Shown here in pieces: positions 32,724 to 43,989 of a stretch of DNA of 55,594 nucleotides. Source of the DNA: Symsagittifera roscoffensis (Eukaryota > Xenacoelomorpha > Acoela > Convolutidae); contig NW_026971275.1 of the NCBI RefSeq assembly GCF_963678635.1, positions 1 through 55,594 of the forward strand, written 5' to 3'. The translations under genes were made by a program, and so were the position numbers. Position 1 is the first letter of the stretch. Every line of letters starts with the position of its first letter. The notes under the pieces were generated by a model. The model saw only the letters and a program-made list of their open reading frames with translations, did not search any database and was not told the origin of the DNA.

Positions 32724-34390
32724 CTACTTCAAGTTAACAGCTTTATCAATAACTCGTCTGTATTTAGACATTGACCCGTCCCCAGTACCTTCTAGCATTC
32801 TTTTGTTGAGTCCTTTGCTACTAAATTCGAATTTGTCACTTCTACTATCATAGCAGCAATACGTGTTGCTGCACAGGCACAACATTTCAGTACAGCGAAA
32901 CTCCTCTTTGAATAATCCGGTTCCTCGTTTATTATGCTTTTTATGAACATTGTAGCATGTACGCGGGAACAAATTCTTCTTTGCATCAGCTATAAAGTCG
33001 CCTCTACAGTCGTTCCGACGAATTTGTGTCCACTTAGCTTTCAACTCAGGTAATATACATCCCTCCTAATATACAAGTTCTCTTCGGCTAATGCTAGATA
33101 CAGAGTCCGTAGCCATCTCCATTTCCTCGAACTTGTTCTCATTGCAGTACTTATGAAATAAATTGTAATTTAATTCCAACATTCTGAATTTAGCATATTG
33201 AAGAAAATAAAATCTTACAATAATTGGTTGCCTGTGTTCGATTGTTGACTTTTACAGTTCTACTTCGTGTAAATCTTTTTTCGCAACAATTAATCGCTTG
33301 AAAAACTTCTCATTTATGTGTGTGTTTTCGTCCCCGGGGAGCTTGGTTATTGTGTGTCTGGACCTGTCCATGAGTTGATAACCAAACGAGCTGTTACCCA
33401 GAAGCTTCATCGTCTCGGCAACAACTCCGGAGAGTGAATTCTCGTCTCCATCTCGTCGAGCATCAACAACAGACCTAACAAAACATTTTCTTTGGCATGA
33501 TTTTATGTAATCTCCAATATGATTCCGACGCACGTCAATGTTTTCTAAAATTTGTAGGAAATATTGAAACTTTGGATTTCAACTTGTCGGGAACTATCAA
33601 ATGGCATTGAACAAAACCAAACAGTATTCCATTTTTTACTTTTTCAAGTGTGGAATCAGTAGATAGAGGTCTCTTTTATCTAGTCTTGTCTCAACTCATC
33701 CTTTTCTTTTTTGTATTTCCCCACTAAATATCTTGATCTGAAAAAACGGACGGATTTCTTGACAGGAGCAGAAGTTGTGGTAGCAACCCATAGCTCCAAA
33801 CATTGTTTTACAGGGATCGCAGTCACCATTAACAAGGAAACAGTCGATTTTCTTCTGCTTTCTCGTTTTGTGAAAACTCTCAATTTTCCACTCCGGTCTC
33901 GATTCTTGATAAAACGACAAAAAAAATTTTCTCGAAATTTTTGCTTCTTTTGTTTCTAGCCTTGAGTCTATCAGTCTCACAGTCATACTCCCATCTGGTG
34001 TAAAGTCATGTAGATATCTCTTGACACATTGAGAATGAACTTAACTAACTTGCATCGATTCCAACAATTGTCTCACACACATTTGGCGAGTTACGTATTA
34101 AAATTGATCAACCACAGCTTTTTGCGTAACAACCATTGATCGTCCACCAGTCAGGTCTTTTCTTATTTTCCCTCAAAAAACCTTATCGCCTTCAAAGAAT
34201 GGGTAGGATTTTGTGATTTTTCGATTTGTGTAAGCAGGTTTTTGCTAAACCAGGAAGCGTGTATCCCAGTTTCAGCATGTCAATACCTTTATCATGGTAG
34301 AACTCTATCATTTTTTGCGTAGCTTCAAGAGTAGGAACAACATATTTGTTATTATACCATCGTAAGAATACTTTGAATTTTGTCATGCCG
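32724..34390 (-). pseudogene. Decayed family-B DNA polymerase, palm and C-terminal part
   Basis: Reading from 34390 downward, broken frames keep the order of a family-B DNA polymerase. 34192-34386 has FLRWYNNKYVVPTLEAT and FYHDKGIDMLKLGYTLPGL. Motif A near 34054 reads GIDAS, then an in-frame TAG at 34045-34047. 33680-33986 has a Cys-rich insert. 33252-33533 contains VVDARRDGDEN and motif B, KLLGNSSFG (33381-33407). Motif C near 33102-33113 reads ATDS where DTDS is expected, so the first catalytic Asp is Ala. 32724-33044 has GLFKEEFRCTEM and KFEFSSKGLNKR. Frames change between pieces. Such polymerases are known from protein-primed mobile and viral elements (Polinton/Maverick-like and relatives) and recur as relics in invertebrate genomes. 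This copy is inactive. Confidence 0.85.
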
Positions 34391-36480
34391 TGTTGTATCC
34401 ATGCTTTTAAAAAAAAATGCTTTTTAAATGCTTTTTTAAAAAAAGTTATTTTCGGATCCTATTGGTGGAATTGACTGAATAGATGGCTTTTTCAAGGCAC
34501 TTTGTTGATTGAGACCACTTGTAACTAGTTCCTGATAATCAAAAAAAAAATCCAGGGCGTGTCTGTTTCTCAGTTTGCTAAAAAAGCTTCATATGCTGGT
34601 AATTCTGTGCAATCAAGCTTTTCTGGTAAATCAAACTATTCGTAGGGCAGAAAAAATTCGATTTCACTTGCTTTATGGGCATTCAGAAAGGAATCCAAAG
34701 TTGTTGCTCTCCTCCACAAAATTTCAATATGTCGAGAAACTGTTCATCTCCAAATTTGAAGATTAAAAGATCTTTTGCTTTTTAATGACGGTTGGCTCGA
34801 TTTTTTTATCACAAATAGGCTACGAAACCAAATAAAATTTAAATTGAATCAAATCTTATATCCCATTGTTGAATCCGAGAGTGGCAAACTATTAAATAAG
34901 CGCTCCAAATGTTGTTTTAAATCAAATAGCTGACTTTTCTGAATTCTCTGAAATTTGTAGGCTTACCAGCTTCCTCACCTTGCTCAACACATTCATCTTC
35001 ATAATCGAAGACTTCTAGTCCTTTAGTTAAAATTATTTCAAATATTGACAGTGTTTTCGATTTCTTAAGTCTTGGTTATCAAATCTAATTTACTTTTTTG
35101 AGTCAGAAATTCCAAGTTGGAAACAAAAGCAATTGTAAGGAGTTCTGGATCTTTTTCACAAAGGAAAATTGGATAATCTAGCAAGTTTAAAGATTTTGAA
35201 ACAAAAATGGGGACAAGTTCTTCAATCCAAGTGGCTCTTACGGTTGCCTTCAGTTAGTATGTGGGAAAAATTATTGATTCGATGTCAAACATTGCTACAT
35301 TGCTGATTAATTCATGTTCTTCCGTGCAATGAATGTTGAACCCGTCGAGTTTCTCAATTTTTTTCGCCGTAGTGTTTACGCATTTTTAGGATTATTATGT
35401 TGCACTTTACTCTCACAAGTTAGAAGATGTATGTAGAAGTTTTCTGATCTGTTTAAGAAGCAATCACAGATGGGACGTAAAAAACACTTGAAAAAATCAG
35501 TATCGTTCGTATAAAAGATATGTTTGTTGAATCTTAACAATTTGACTGTCTAATCAAAGTTTCCAAATTTTCGCCTAAAAATTCTCCTTCTTGAATGCCA
35601 AAATCGTAAAACAATATGTTGCATTCATTTTTTTCCTCTAAAAAAGGTAAGATATCAATGGCTACCTCACGAAAACTCTTCGGTTCATAGCCAATTTTTG
35701 ATATAAACTCTGTAATTAATTGGTATGTCTGCATCGAGGTCACTATGGACTTGTATGTACTTTGTTAGAGCACGGAAAAGACAAATATCATGTTTGCGTG
35801 GTTAGACAAAAGACAGTTCCCATGCGTATGTCGTTAAAAAAATTCGGATAGGACAGAGTCTGGGCATCCCATAGCGATGTTTTTCAGTAATGAGGCAAGA
35901 ACAGTACCTTTTGTTATCAATTTGAATCTTCACTTTGTGTTCTGACGTTCTTAAAAGCATTGCTCCACGATATCAAACTTTTCTACTTTTCGTTGGATGA
36001 CTACCAAGTCAGCTTTAAAAGTCAGTAATTGCGACTTCTCAAGCAAAGTATTTTTTTCGTGCGCACAGTAGTATCGATGTTCACCAATTTTTCTATATCT
36101 CAGCGCAATTTCAAGAGCAATAAAATTTTTGTAGCTGATTCGCGCTTGTTGAAGACTTTTTCGAGCTTCTCGACGATAGTTTTAGTTTCTAATTTTGATA
36201 TTTGGAAGTTAAAAACCTTATGTCTCCCGTTTTCCATCTCTGTATCCACTAGGAAATGTTGGCAAGAGCTCAACACCTCTTTGAGTTTTTATTCATCCTT
36301 CTTTCCTTCCTCCACAATCTTAAGTCAATCTTAACACTAGGTTTGCGTTGCAAAGATCCATGTTCTTTTCTCCGATGTTGTTGGAGAGTGAGAGTAGTAA
36401 CTCGGAAAATCTTTTTCGCAAGACGAGCAAATTCATTTCTTGTTGATTGTAAGTGAAACAGATACAATCGCGACAAGAAA
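34391..36480 (-). pseudogene. Decayed N-terminal region of the same polymerase-type frame
   Basis: Upstream of the palm on the minus strand, coding traces continue with many breaks. Around 34480-34560 there is LNQQSALKKPSIQSIPP. At 34960-35250 there are WIEELVPIF, LLDYPIFLCEKDPELL and VFDYEDECVEQ. At 35534-35743 there is an intact 69-codon frame (FISKIGYEPKSFREVAIDIL, ECNILFYDFGIQEGEF). At about 35900-36480 there are SEHKVKIQIDNK, IVEKLEKVFNKRES and a basic 68-codon frame at 36270-36476. Collinearity with the palm fragments suggests one long frame of about 1200 codons that has decayed. The domain content of this half is not clear to me; in related proteins an exonuclease would be expected. 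Confidence 0.6.
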
Positions 36481-37189
36481 AATTCCCTTCAGAACAATTT
36501 TTTGGTGTCTAATTGCATGCGCTCTAACAATTATGTTTCCACGGTCTCCACACTCCACTTTCTCGTTTCTACTCAGCTGGAGATGTAGCAAAAAAAAATT
36601 CAAAAAAATTGAAATTGATATATATCAGCGTGGGAGACTTGGAAATGTCGCAAAATTTTTTTTTGGAAAATTAAACTAGTTTTGAAGTTCTGATAGTTTT
36701 GATATTTTTTTTCAAGTTTTTACACAATGTGTCAAGGAATTGTTTTTAGTGTAAAAAAATCAGAATAATTTTTATTTAATTGCTGTTACTTAAAAAAATA
36801 TTCAACTCTTTTCAAAAGTAACCAATCAGAAGTGAGCATTTTCTAAAAAAAAACTTTGTTTTCGTATTCTTTGAAAAAGTCATTTTTTGGGAAACGTTTC
36901 TAGCTTACTTGTTTTTTCTCGAACTTCTCTACAAGAAAAACCAATTAAATTTGGTTTTCTAATTGATGAAGTAGACGTTGACTCCTATTTTTTTACACTT
37001 TTCTGGAAGTTTATTTTGTCCAGAATAGAGTTCTCTGAATCCCCTGCAAAGTTCTGTAGTCCTTATTTTTCAAAGCTCAAATTCTTGCATGATCCGGATT
37101 GGAATCAGATTTCCAACAATCTGCCCTGAAAAACTCATCAATTTTTGCTATGTTCTCAACTTTTTGTCAAAATCAAAGAACTTTCGTTG
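36481..37189. other. No supported gene
   Basis: AT-rich linker between the minus-strand polymerase relic and the tandem units. Short plus-strand frames (36440-36679, 36887-37129) have no recognisable domain. Confidence 0.45.
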
Positions 37190-38117
37190 ATTACACACTC
37201 TTAAATTATTTAAATTGATGAACAATTTTTGGAAGTGCTAATTGTATTATTTTCTTTCTTTGCTTACTTATATCAGCAACATTTCTTATTTTTACAGCAA
37301 ACAACTTATGCTCATTTATTTTCTCGGCTGTTTTTGATTATTTTTTTGGATGATTTAAAAATCTAATTGGTTCTTATTATTGGATACATCACCATAACAT
37401 AAATGATCTTTTTTGTGATTGAAACAACAATCTGTAAAAGTTCTTAAAAAGAAGTTTTGTTTCAGCTTGGAATTCCAAAAAGGAAGTTAATCTGATTGGA
37501 CATGCCTACAGACAAAGTATGAAAGACCAATTCCGTTTGGTTAAATCCACACACTCGATTTGAAGTTGTTTACTATATAAATTTTATTTAATTTTCAGAA
37601 TAACTACCGTGTGGCTCAACCGGCTGACTACTTCCTTTTTTCTTGGGAGGAGAAGATGAACTCAGCCGAGAACCCCATCACAATAGGTGAAGATGAGGGC
37701 GTCTTAGAAAGAATGACGCCTCCAGCTCTACTATTACCACCAGCTTTGGAACCTCGTTCAGCTCTGCGTTCTATAAAGAACCTCCAGAATTCGACATCAC
37801 TTTGTTTGATTACTTTCATACAAATGTTATGTTTGAAATTAATTTCTTTCTTCGTAAATAATCAATTTCCTCAATTTAAATTCAATTTTGAGAACAGATA
37901 AGAAGTTCAGGTTTAACCATTCCAATCAAAGGAAAAACATTTGGAACAAAATTTAAATTAGCGCTCCGACTTTGCTTACATGTTAAAGAATCTTGAATAA
38001 TTTTGGCATCAATTTTAGATAAGACTTTTTTGCATCTTGTCAAAAATTGTGAACACTTATCACATCTTTCAAAAAATTGAAGCTATGTAGAAAAAAACTG
38101 AATTTTTGTAGAAAAGA
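37190..38117 (+). repeat. Tandem unit, partial copy C
   Basis: Head-to-tail with copy A. It starts at TTACACAC (37190) and matches 38118-38545 up to the ACTACCGT phrase (~37609). It then jumps to sequence matching 43606 onward in copy B (TGGCTCAACC..GCTGACTAC), so about 400 bp carrying the first exon is missing. It ends inside the minisatellite, where copy A begins. The exon-2 acceptor found as CCTTAG|GAGGAG in copy B is CTTGGGAGGAG here, so the AG is lost. Confidence 0.85.
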
Positions 38118-39155
38118 ATTACACACAAAAAATTTAATTAACTTGATGAAAAAGTTTTGTAAATGCTAATTGAATTATTTTCTTTCTTTGGTTACTTATA
38201 TCAGCAACATTTCTTGCTTTTAAAGCAAAGAAATTATGCTCGTTTATTTTCGCGGTTGTTTTTGGTTGTTTTTTTTGGATGATTTAAGACCCTAAATGGT
38301 ACTTATTATTGGATACATCATCATAACATGAATGAATTTTTTTGTGATTGAAACAACAATCTGTAAAAAGTTCTTAAAAAGAAATTTTGTTTCCGCTTGG
38401 AATTCCGAAAAAGGAAGTTAAATCTGGTTGGAAATGCCTCAGACAAAATATGAAAGACCAATTCCGATTCGCTAAATCCACACACTCGATTTGAAGTTTT
38501 TTACCAAATAAAAATTACTTAGTTTTCAACTTAACTACCGTCAACTAACTACCTCCTCTCTCGTCTCTAAGCATTTTATTTTCAATTTACCTACTCTCAT
38601 CAAAATATCAGTCATCATTCTGGTTTTTACTCTGTATCTTTTAATCAGTTTATCGCTGAAACTGATCTTCGCTAAAACTGCAAAACAGCAAGCTTATGTA
38701 CTCTGTAGAGTTTTAGCCTGATCTAGTACATATCCAATTGCGAGGAACAGTATCTGGAGTAATTTGACCCAAATGGAGATCCCAATTCAAGTCTAGCACA
38801 TGGTGGAAGTGATGCACAGGGATTTCAACGATCATCATACAGCTCTACTATAACCACCAACAGCTCTACTATAACCACCAGCTTTGGAATCTCGTTCAGC
38901 TCTGCGTTCTATAAAGAACCTCCAGAATTCGACATCTTTTTTTTGATTTTTTTGTACAATTGTTATGTTTTAAATCCATTTCTTAAATAATAAATTTCCT
39001 CAATTGAATTTCAATTTTGAGAAAAGATAAGAAGTTCAGGTTCAACCATTCCAATCAAAGGAAAAACATTAGGAACAAAACTTAATTTAGCGCTCCGAGT
39101 TTGCACACATGTTAAAAAAACTTGATTAATTTTGGAATCAATATTGGATAAGGTT

Positions 39156-39715
39156 TTTTTTGCATCTTGTCCAAAATTGTGAACACTTATCACATCTTTC
39201 AAACAATTGAAACTTTGTAGAAAAAAACTGAAACTTTGTAGAAAAAAATGAAACCGTTTTCGCATTTTGTAGGAAAAACGTGAAACACTCTTTGCATGTT
39301 GTCAAAAATCGTTGAAACAGTATTCGCATTTTGTTAAAAAAAGTGAAAAAAAATAGCATCTTGTAGAAAAATTTGAAACAATTTAAAATTTTGTTAAAAA
39401 AAAAAATTTATACAATTTTTGCACTTAATTGAAAAAAGTGAAACATTTTTTGCATCTTGTAGAAAAAATGATTTAGTTATAACACTTTGTCGAATAAATG
39501 AAAAACAGTTTTTTTTGTCTGGTCAAAAACAAGTAATTCTGTTTCGCATAAGTAAGAAAAGTGAATCACTTTCTGCAATTTGTTTAAAAAATGGAAATGT
39601 TTTTGGCAGCTTCTTGAAAACCAGAAGAAAGTATTACATTTTGCTTGAAAATTTGAAAAAATTGATGCAAATTCCTTACAAAACTGACACTTTTTTTCTT
39701 TTTTGGTAAAATTTT
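39156..39715. repeat. Degenerate 31-32-bp minisatellite, copy A
   Basis: About 17 diverged units of the type CATTTTGTAGAAAAA.GTGAAACA.TTTTTCG follow each other head-to-tail. Unit starts are marked by CATTTTGT, CATCTTGT or CACTTTGT. Minus-strand frames crossing it (39011-39265, 39138-39359) are Phe/Lys-rich by-products. Confidence 0.85.
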
Positions 39716-40562
39716 GGTAAATTTGTTAACATTCGAAAGAAAACAGATATATTATTAAATTTATTTTTTCAAACTTTTCACTAAAAAAATGACTTGATTG
39801 CATTTTACAAATCCATAATCATCAATGAAACAGTCAATTTTTTTTAAAAAATCAAGTTCGTATTTTGAGTTTTGTAGTTTAAGAACTCTTTCCAGGAAAG
39901 ATGAACCAATTGTTTGTGTGGAAACCAGTTTCTGGTTAGAATATCAAAAATAACGTATGAATTTTTGTGTATAATTTTTTTCTTTGCAATACTTGGAGTT
40001 TTTTCTGCTCCCTTCTGTTTCAAAAAGTATTGAACAGCGCGATCAAATTGGTTGAAATTTCGCCAGTTGAAGAAATGACATTCGAATAAAATCTGTATTT
40101 GTACGGAGTGTTAATAAAGACAATCGATAATTTGGTAAAATAAAGGAAAGAATCCCAATCGTTGTAAAAATTGATCAAAAGATGTACCAATCATAAAAAT
40201 GTGAAACTTATAATTTTCAAAACAACAAAGGGAATTGTGGGTAGAGACACAAAACTCATGGCTACCAAATTATTTTTGTAGACAAGGGAAACGTAACAAA
40301 ACAGCGATTTCAAACAAAATCTGATTAAAGCTGAGAAGAGCTTGACACATTGCAGCAGCCATCTGAAATTTTGATTTTTGCTGGTAAATATGAATTTGTA
40401 TAAGAACACCAATACCTACACAATTCCATATTTGAAAACTTGACACATTAATTTCATTTACACTTCTATTTAGTTTTATGGTTAATTGAATGACCCATTT
40501 TGCTGACTTCCATTTTTACTCAACGTTAAAATCATTTCTCTCCTTTCTCCTCATCTGATCAG

Positions 40563-40924
40563 GCAGTTCTCCTATTGAAAAATGTATTCAAGAAAAGACA
40601 CTAGTCCCATACATATTGAATTTTCAAAAAATCAAACAATCATTGGGAGGTTTAATTGGTCCCAAAAATCCTACAAGCGGAAAGTTTACGTTAAATCCCG
40701 CTTTCAACTATTCAAGAAAAAAGAGCTGGGACAACCCGAAAACAGACAGCAAGTCTAACACGGTGAAAAAGAAGGCGAAACATTCGCAGCAATTAGAAAT
40801 ACTATTTTTCACGGTGCTGAAAACCTTGGGCTCGTTCCTATACTGGAACTCACTTCTGACAAAGAGTCAACTAATGATCAGGAGCTTGCCAACTGCAACA
40901 AAGTGTACAAAGTTTATGACATAG
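40563..40924 (+). CDS. Conserved terminal exon candidate of tandem unit, copy A
   Basis: After a good 3' splice site (CTCCTCATCTGATCAG), the frame is open from 40563 to TAG 40922-40924. It reads SSPIEKCIQEKTLVP, then from the first ATG (40616) 102 codons with LGGLIGPKNPTSGKFTLNPAF, KKSWDNPKTDSKSNTVKKKAKH and KTLGSFLYWNSLL. Copy B at 45317-45678 keeps the same frame, with about 8 changes in the last 102 residues and no stop or indel. The product is basic, with two Lys/Asn-rich patches. No family recognised. An overlapping second frame also looks protein-like over part of the stretch (NTIFHGAENLGLVPILELTSD), so the true frame of the 3' half is uncertain. Confidence 0.4.
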
Positions 40925-41475
40925 CAACTTAGAACAAAAGGCAAAATTGTGTCATGATCAAGAAATAGGTTGTTAATAAGTCTTCCAACATTCAGATTTG
41001 ACACTTTACTAAAAATAGAATGGAGCAAGGAAACAAATTGCCTATTTCACATACATTTTGAACAAATTCAAAGAAATAGCCCAAATTTTGGGCGTTTTTA
41101 TGGTTGTTGAGAACTGAAATGTACAAAAAATTATGTTGTTACCTTTTTGTCGTGTAATTTGAAAACTTATCGTAAAAATATTTTTCATTCAGTATTCGTG
41201 TTGAAACGTATTAGTTGGAATATTGAATTTTCAAAAAATAAGTATACCTAAAACTTCAGAATAAATTGGGACTTTTTCATTTTGTCCATCAATAAAAAAC
41301 TCAAAAAGTTTAACTATTTATCATAGATTCACAAAATTTACCAAACATGCAAAACTTGGATATAGACTCACAAATATCCCATTTTGAGTGGACTCTGCCT
41401 GATAGTAGAAGAAATATTTACATAGGATACCCAACCGATATAAAAAAAAATAGAACTTATTGAAAATCAAAAAAT

Positions 41476-41830
41476 GGAAATCAAATGAAAAACAATCAAC
41501 CTTGACAACTACAAAACAAAAAATATGATGAATTGCTCGATATACTTCCCTCATTACTTGGTTATATAGAGAAATGCAAAGAAACTTTCATCATTATAGA
41601 CGAATCCGCTGTAGAAATTGAACGCACAGAAATTGAATGGAACTCTTAAGAATTTTTGAGATTATGGAGCAAGATTTTCCGTCAAACACAAAAAGATAAG
41701 TTTTATTTTTTTGTCACCGCATTGTTTTGGACCCGGACAAGTTTTTAAAGAAATAGACCAAATACTTGCTTTTGAAGGTCCAATTGGATACAGAAATTCC
41801 CGTGTGATTTTTTTGCAAACTCCAAAATCT
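41476..41830 (+). pseudogene. Coding relic in tandem unit A (IIIDES motif)
   Basis: One frame reads KYDELLDILPSLLGYIEKC, then ETFIIIDESAVEIERTEIEW, and stops near 41647. Downstream in another frame comes FGPGQVFKEIDQILAFEG, then PIGYRNSRVIFLQTPK. Copy B carries the same peptides with conservative changes (for example DESTIEIERTEIEW). Four hydrophobic residues followed by DE resemble a Walker B motif of an ATPase or helicase, but no Walker A is seen and the resemblance is short. Both copies have the same breaks, so the break predates the duplication or lies at an unseen intron. Confidence 0.35.
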
Positions 41831-42050
41831 TAAGACTACATGCAATTTCTAATGACCCTGTGAAGTCAAATACGGAAAAAGGACCTGGATTAGAAGTTAT
41901 GTAGCAGGTAGTCTCCCCAGTTCACGCTTTCTTGGTCAGGTGACTGGATAAATTTTTAGTTTATATGTTGAAATACTTGCTTTCTCAGTGTATGCATTGT
42001 TCAATTAATAATCATTTTAACAACGAAACTCCAAAAAAAAAGATAACAGA

Positions 42051-42236
42051 ATGAGTCTGGTTGTTGTGGCTATTGATTGTTTCGAAAACAAAATAGTGAT
42101 AGAATTAGGAGTTCATAAGAATAAACAAACTGTAGGATATTACTTTCTTCCTCCCAGAAATGTTCAAATCTTCATCCAAATTTTCTTGGTCTACAAAGAA
42201 TCTCCACGGACTCAGTTGGAGCATTTCAAAAAATAA
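42051..42236 (+). CDS. Short conserved frame of tandem unit, copy A
   Basis: A 61-codon frame starts at ATG after an A-rich leader (VVVAIDCFENKIVIELGVHKN, then PRNVQIFIQIFLVYKES). Copy B near 46609-46793 keeps the peptide, but a Lys codon has become TAG after GVH. Unknown function. It may be the last exon of the unit's gene, since the unit ends about 560 bp downstream. Confidence 0.3.
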   Translation: MSLVVVAIDCFENKIVIELGVHKNKQTVGYYFLPPRNVQIFIQIFLVYKESPRTQLEHFKK

Positions 42237-42864
42237 ACTGAACCTGAAAGTAGCCTCAGATACACAATGACTCGCAAAAGTTTATGTTGTGTTCCAGAAA
42301 TTTTTAATTTAAATCCCAATAGTGGAATAAGTATCTGAAAATATTTGAGTTTTCTTGTGAAGAAATTTGAAACCCCAAACTATTCGTAAAAATTGTGCTA
42401 AAAGACACAGAGGTCTGAATACAATATTCATCAAACACAAATTATTTCATCAAAATATATCAAGAACAGATGTAGAGTAACAAAATAAACACATAGTCTT
42501 GTTCAAGTAACGAAAAGATGTTTCACAAATCAATACAATAAGTCAAGAACTAGATCTAGGATTGCACCGAAAATTTTTGATTCTATTCACAGTGCTGTAA
42601 ATGCGAGGTTGAAAACGAGTTTTAAAAAGCACTTTATTGATTTAACCTCAGTTCTCCTAGAAATAAACTCAGTCAGTCAGACAACATCGTTTTAGATAAT
42701 CGAGATACAAAAGAATGTAGTGTAGGTTTGGTGCTAAAGCGAAAAAATATCAGTTTTTAAGATATTTACTTTTTCATTTTGGAAGCAACTCAAATTCCTG
42801 TTGCTGTAGATATTTTTCCAGATTTATCGGAGTTCAAACAATGAAAACAAAGTATGCCAGAGAA

Positions 42865-43190
42865 ACCTTCCAAGCTTTCAAAAAAAAACGATTTGTCGAA
42901 AAAACTCACTTGAAAAACTTTGGGTTGATAAAGGAACAGATATGAGTGAATTTTTAAAAATTCGCCCATATCTGTTCCTTTATCAACTCAAAGTTATTCA
43001 GGTGTACTTTTTTGAGAAATCATTTTTTTTGAAAGCTTGTAAGGACTTTTGAAATCTTTTAAAAATTCGCCCATATCTGTTCTTTTATCAATTCAAAATT
43101 TTTCAGGTGTGTTTTTTCGAGAAATCGTTTTTTTTGAAAGCTTGTAAGGACTCTTAAAAAATTTTAAAAACTCGCCCGTATCTGTTGCTT
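42865..43190. repeat. Hairpin plus direct-repeat array at the A/B junction
   Basis: A ~95-bp segment is present inverted at 42865-42955 and direct at 42956-43045. The two meet at the perfect palindrome GAATTTTTAAAAATTC (42948-42963). A second direct copy follows at 43057-43150, and a third truncated one at about 43160-43195, which runs straight into the start of copy B. Landmarks are TATCTGTTC, TTTATCAA, TTCAGGTGT, GAGAAATC and GAAAGCTTGTAAGGA. Confidence 0.9.
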
Positions 43191-43398
43191 TTTCAGTTCA
43201 ACTTAACTACCGTCAACTAATTACCTCCTCTCTCAGCTCTAAGCTTTTAATTTTCAATTTAACTACTCTCATTACAATATCAGTCATCATTCTTGTTTTT
43301 ACTCTGTTTCTTTTTATCAATTTATCGCTAAAACTGATCTTCGCTAAAACTGCAAAACAGCAAGCTTATGTACTCTATAGAGTTTTTGTCTGATCTAG

Positions 43399-43829
43399 TA
43401 CATATCCAATTGCGAGAAACAGTATCTGGAGTAATTTGACACAAATGGAGATCCCAATTCAAGACTGGCACATGGTGGAAGTCATGCAAATGGATTTCAA
43501 CGAGCATCATATGATGCAAGTACCCATCACAGAGAACCAACTTGGAACAAGGCAAATGATGGAGGATGTGTCTGAGCAGGTGGATTTCTGACTCTAAAAA
43601 AGTGGCTCAACCAGCTGACTACTTTCTTTTTCCTTAGGAGGAGAAGATGAGCTTAGCCGAAAACCCCGTCACAATAGGTGAAGATGAGGGCGTCTCAGAA
43701 ACAATGACCAGCTTTGGAATCTCGTTCAGCTATGCGTTCTATAAAGAACCTCCAGAATGCGACATCACTTTGTTTGATTACTTTTGTACAACTGTTATGT
43801 TTGAAATTCATTTCTTTCTTCGTAAATAA
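43399..43829 (+). CDS. Two-exon candidate gene in tandem unit B, unknown
   Basis: Exon 1 is open from about 43399 with ATG at 43445 (MEIPIQDWHMVEVMQMDF, then TENQLGTRQMMEDVSEQ). It ends in phase 0 at CAG|GTGGAT (43579/43580). The 58-bp intron ends TTTTTCCTTAG at 43637. Exon 2 reads EEKMSLAENPVTIGEDEGVS and KEPPECDITLFDYF, and ends at TAA 43827-43829, giving 108 residues from the ATG. Exon 2 peptides recur in copy C (SAENPITIGEDEGV). In copy A the first exon has an in-frame TAG after MEIPIQV, and in copy C exon 1 is gone and the acceptor AG is mutated. So copy B is the only one that could be spliced. The product is acidic, Met-rich and of no known family. Further exons may follow (45317-45678). 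Confidence 0.4.
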
Positions 43830-43989
43830 TGAATTTCCTCAATTTAAATTCAATTTTGAGAACAGATAAGAAATTCAGGTTTAACCATTCCAATCAAAGG
43901 AAAAACATTTAGAACAAATGTTAATTTAGCACTCCGACTTTGCACACATGTTAGAGAAACTTGATTATTTTGGCATCAAAATTAGATAA

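Larger units (their letters stand above)
38118..42798 (+). repeat. Tandem unit, copy A (~4.7 kb)
   Basis: Collinear with copy B from TTCAACTTAACTACCG (38525) to CAACTCAAATTCC (ending 42798). Compared with B it carries an extra ~200 bp near 41040-41240, a 21-bp tandem duplication at 38840-38880, and a 390-bp upstream part shared only with copy C. Similarity to B is very high by eye. Candidate exons at the same places as in B are partly broken (a stop in the first exon) or intact (102-codon terminal exon, 61-codon frame). Confidence 0.9.

Noticed and set aside
37628-37819. 63-codon minus-strand frame over the unit C exon
   Set aside because: It is the antisense shadow of the plus-strand exon that is conserved in copies A and B.
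39011-39359. Minus-strand frames with repeated Phe/Lys peptides (also 43951-44227)
   Set aside because: They are translations of the 31-bp minisatellite and change frame from unit to unit.
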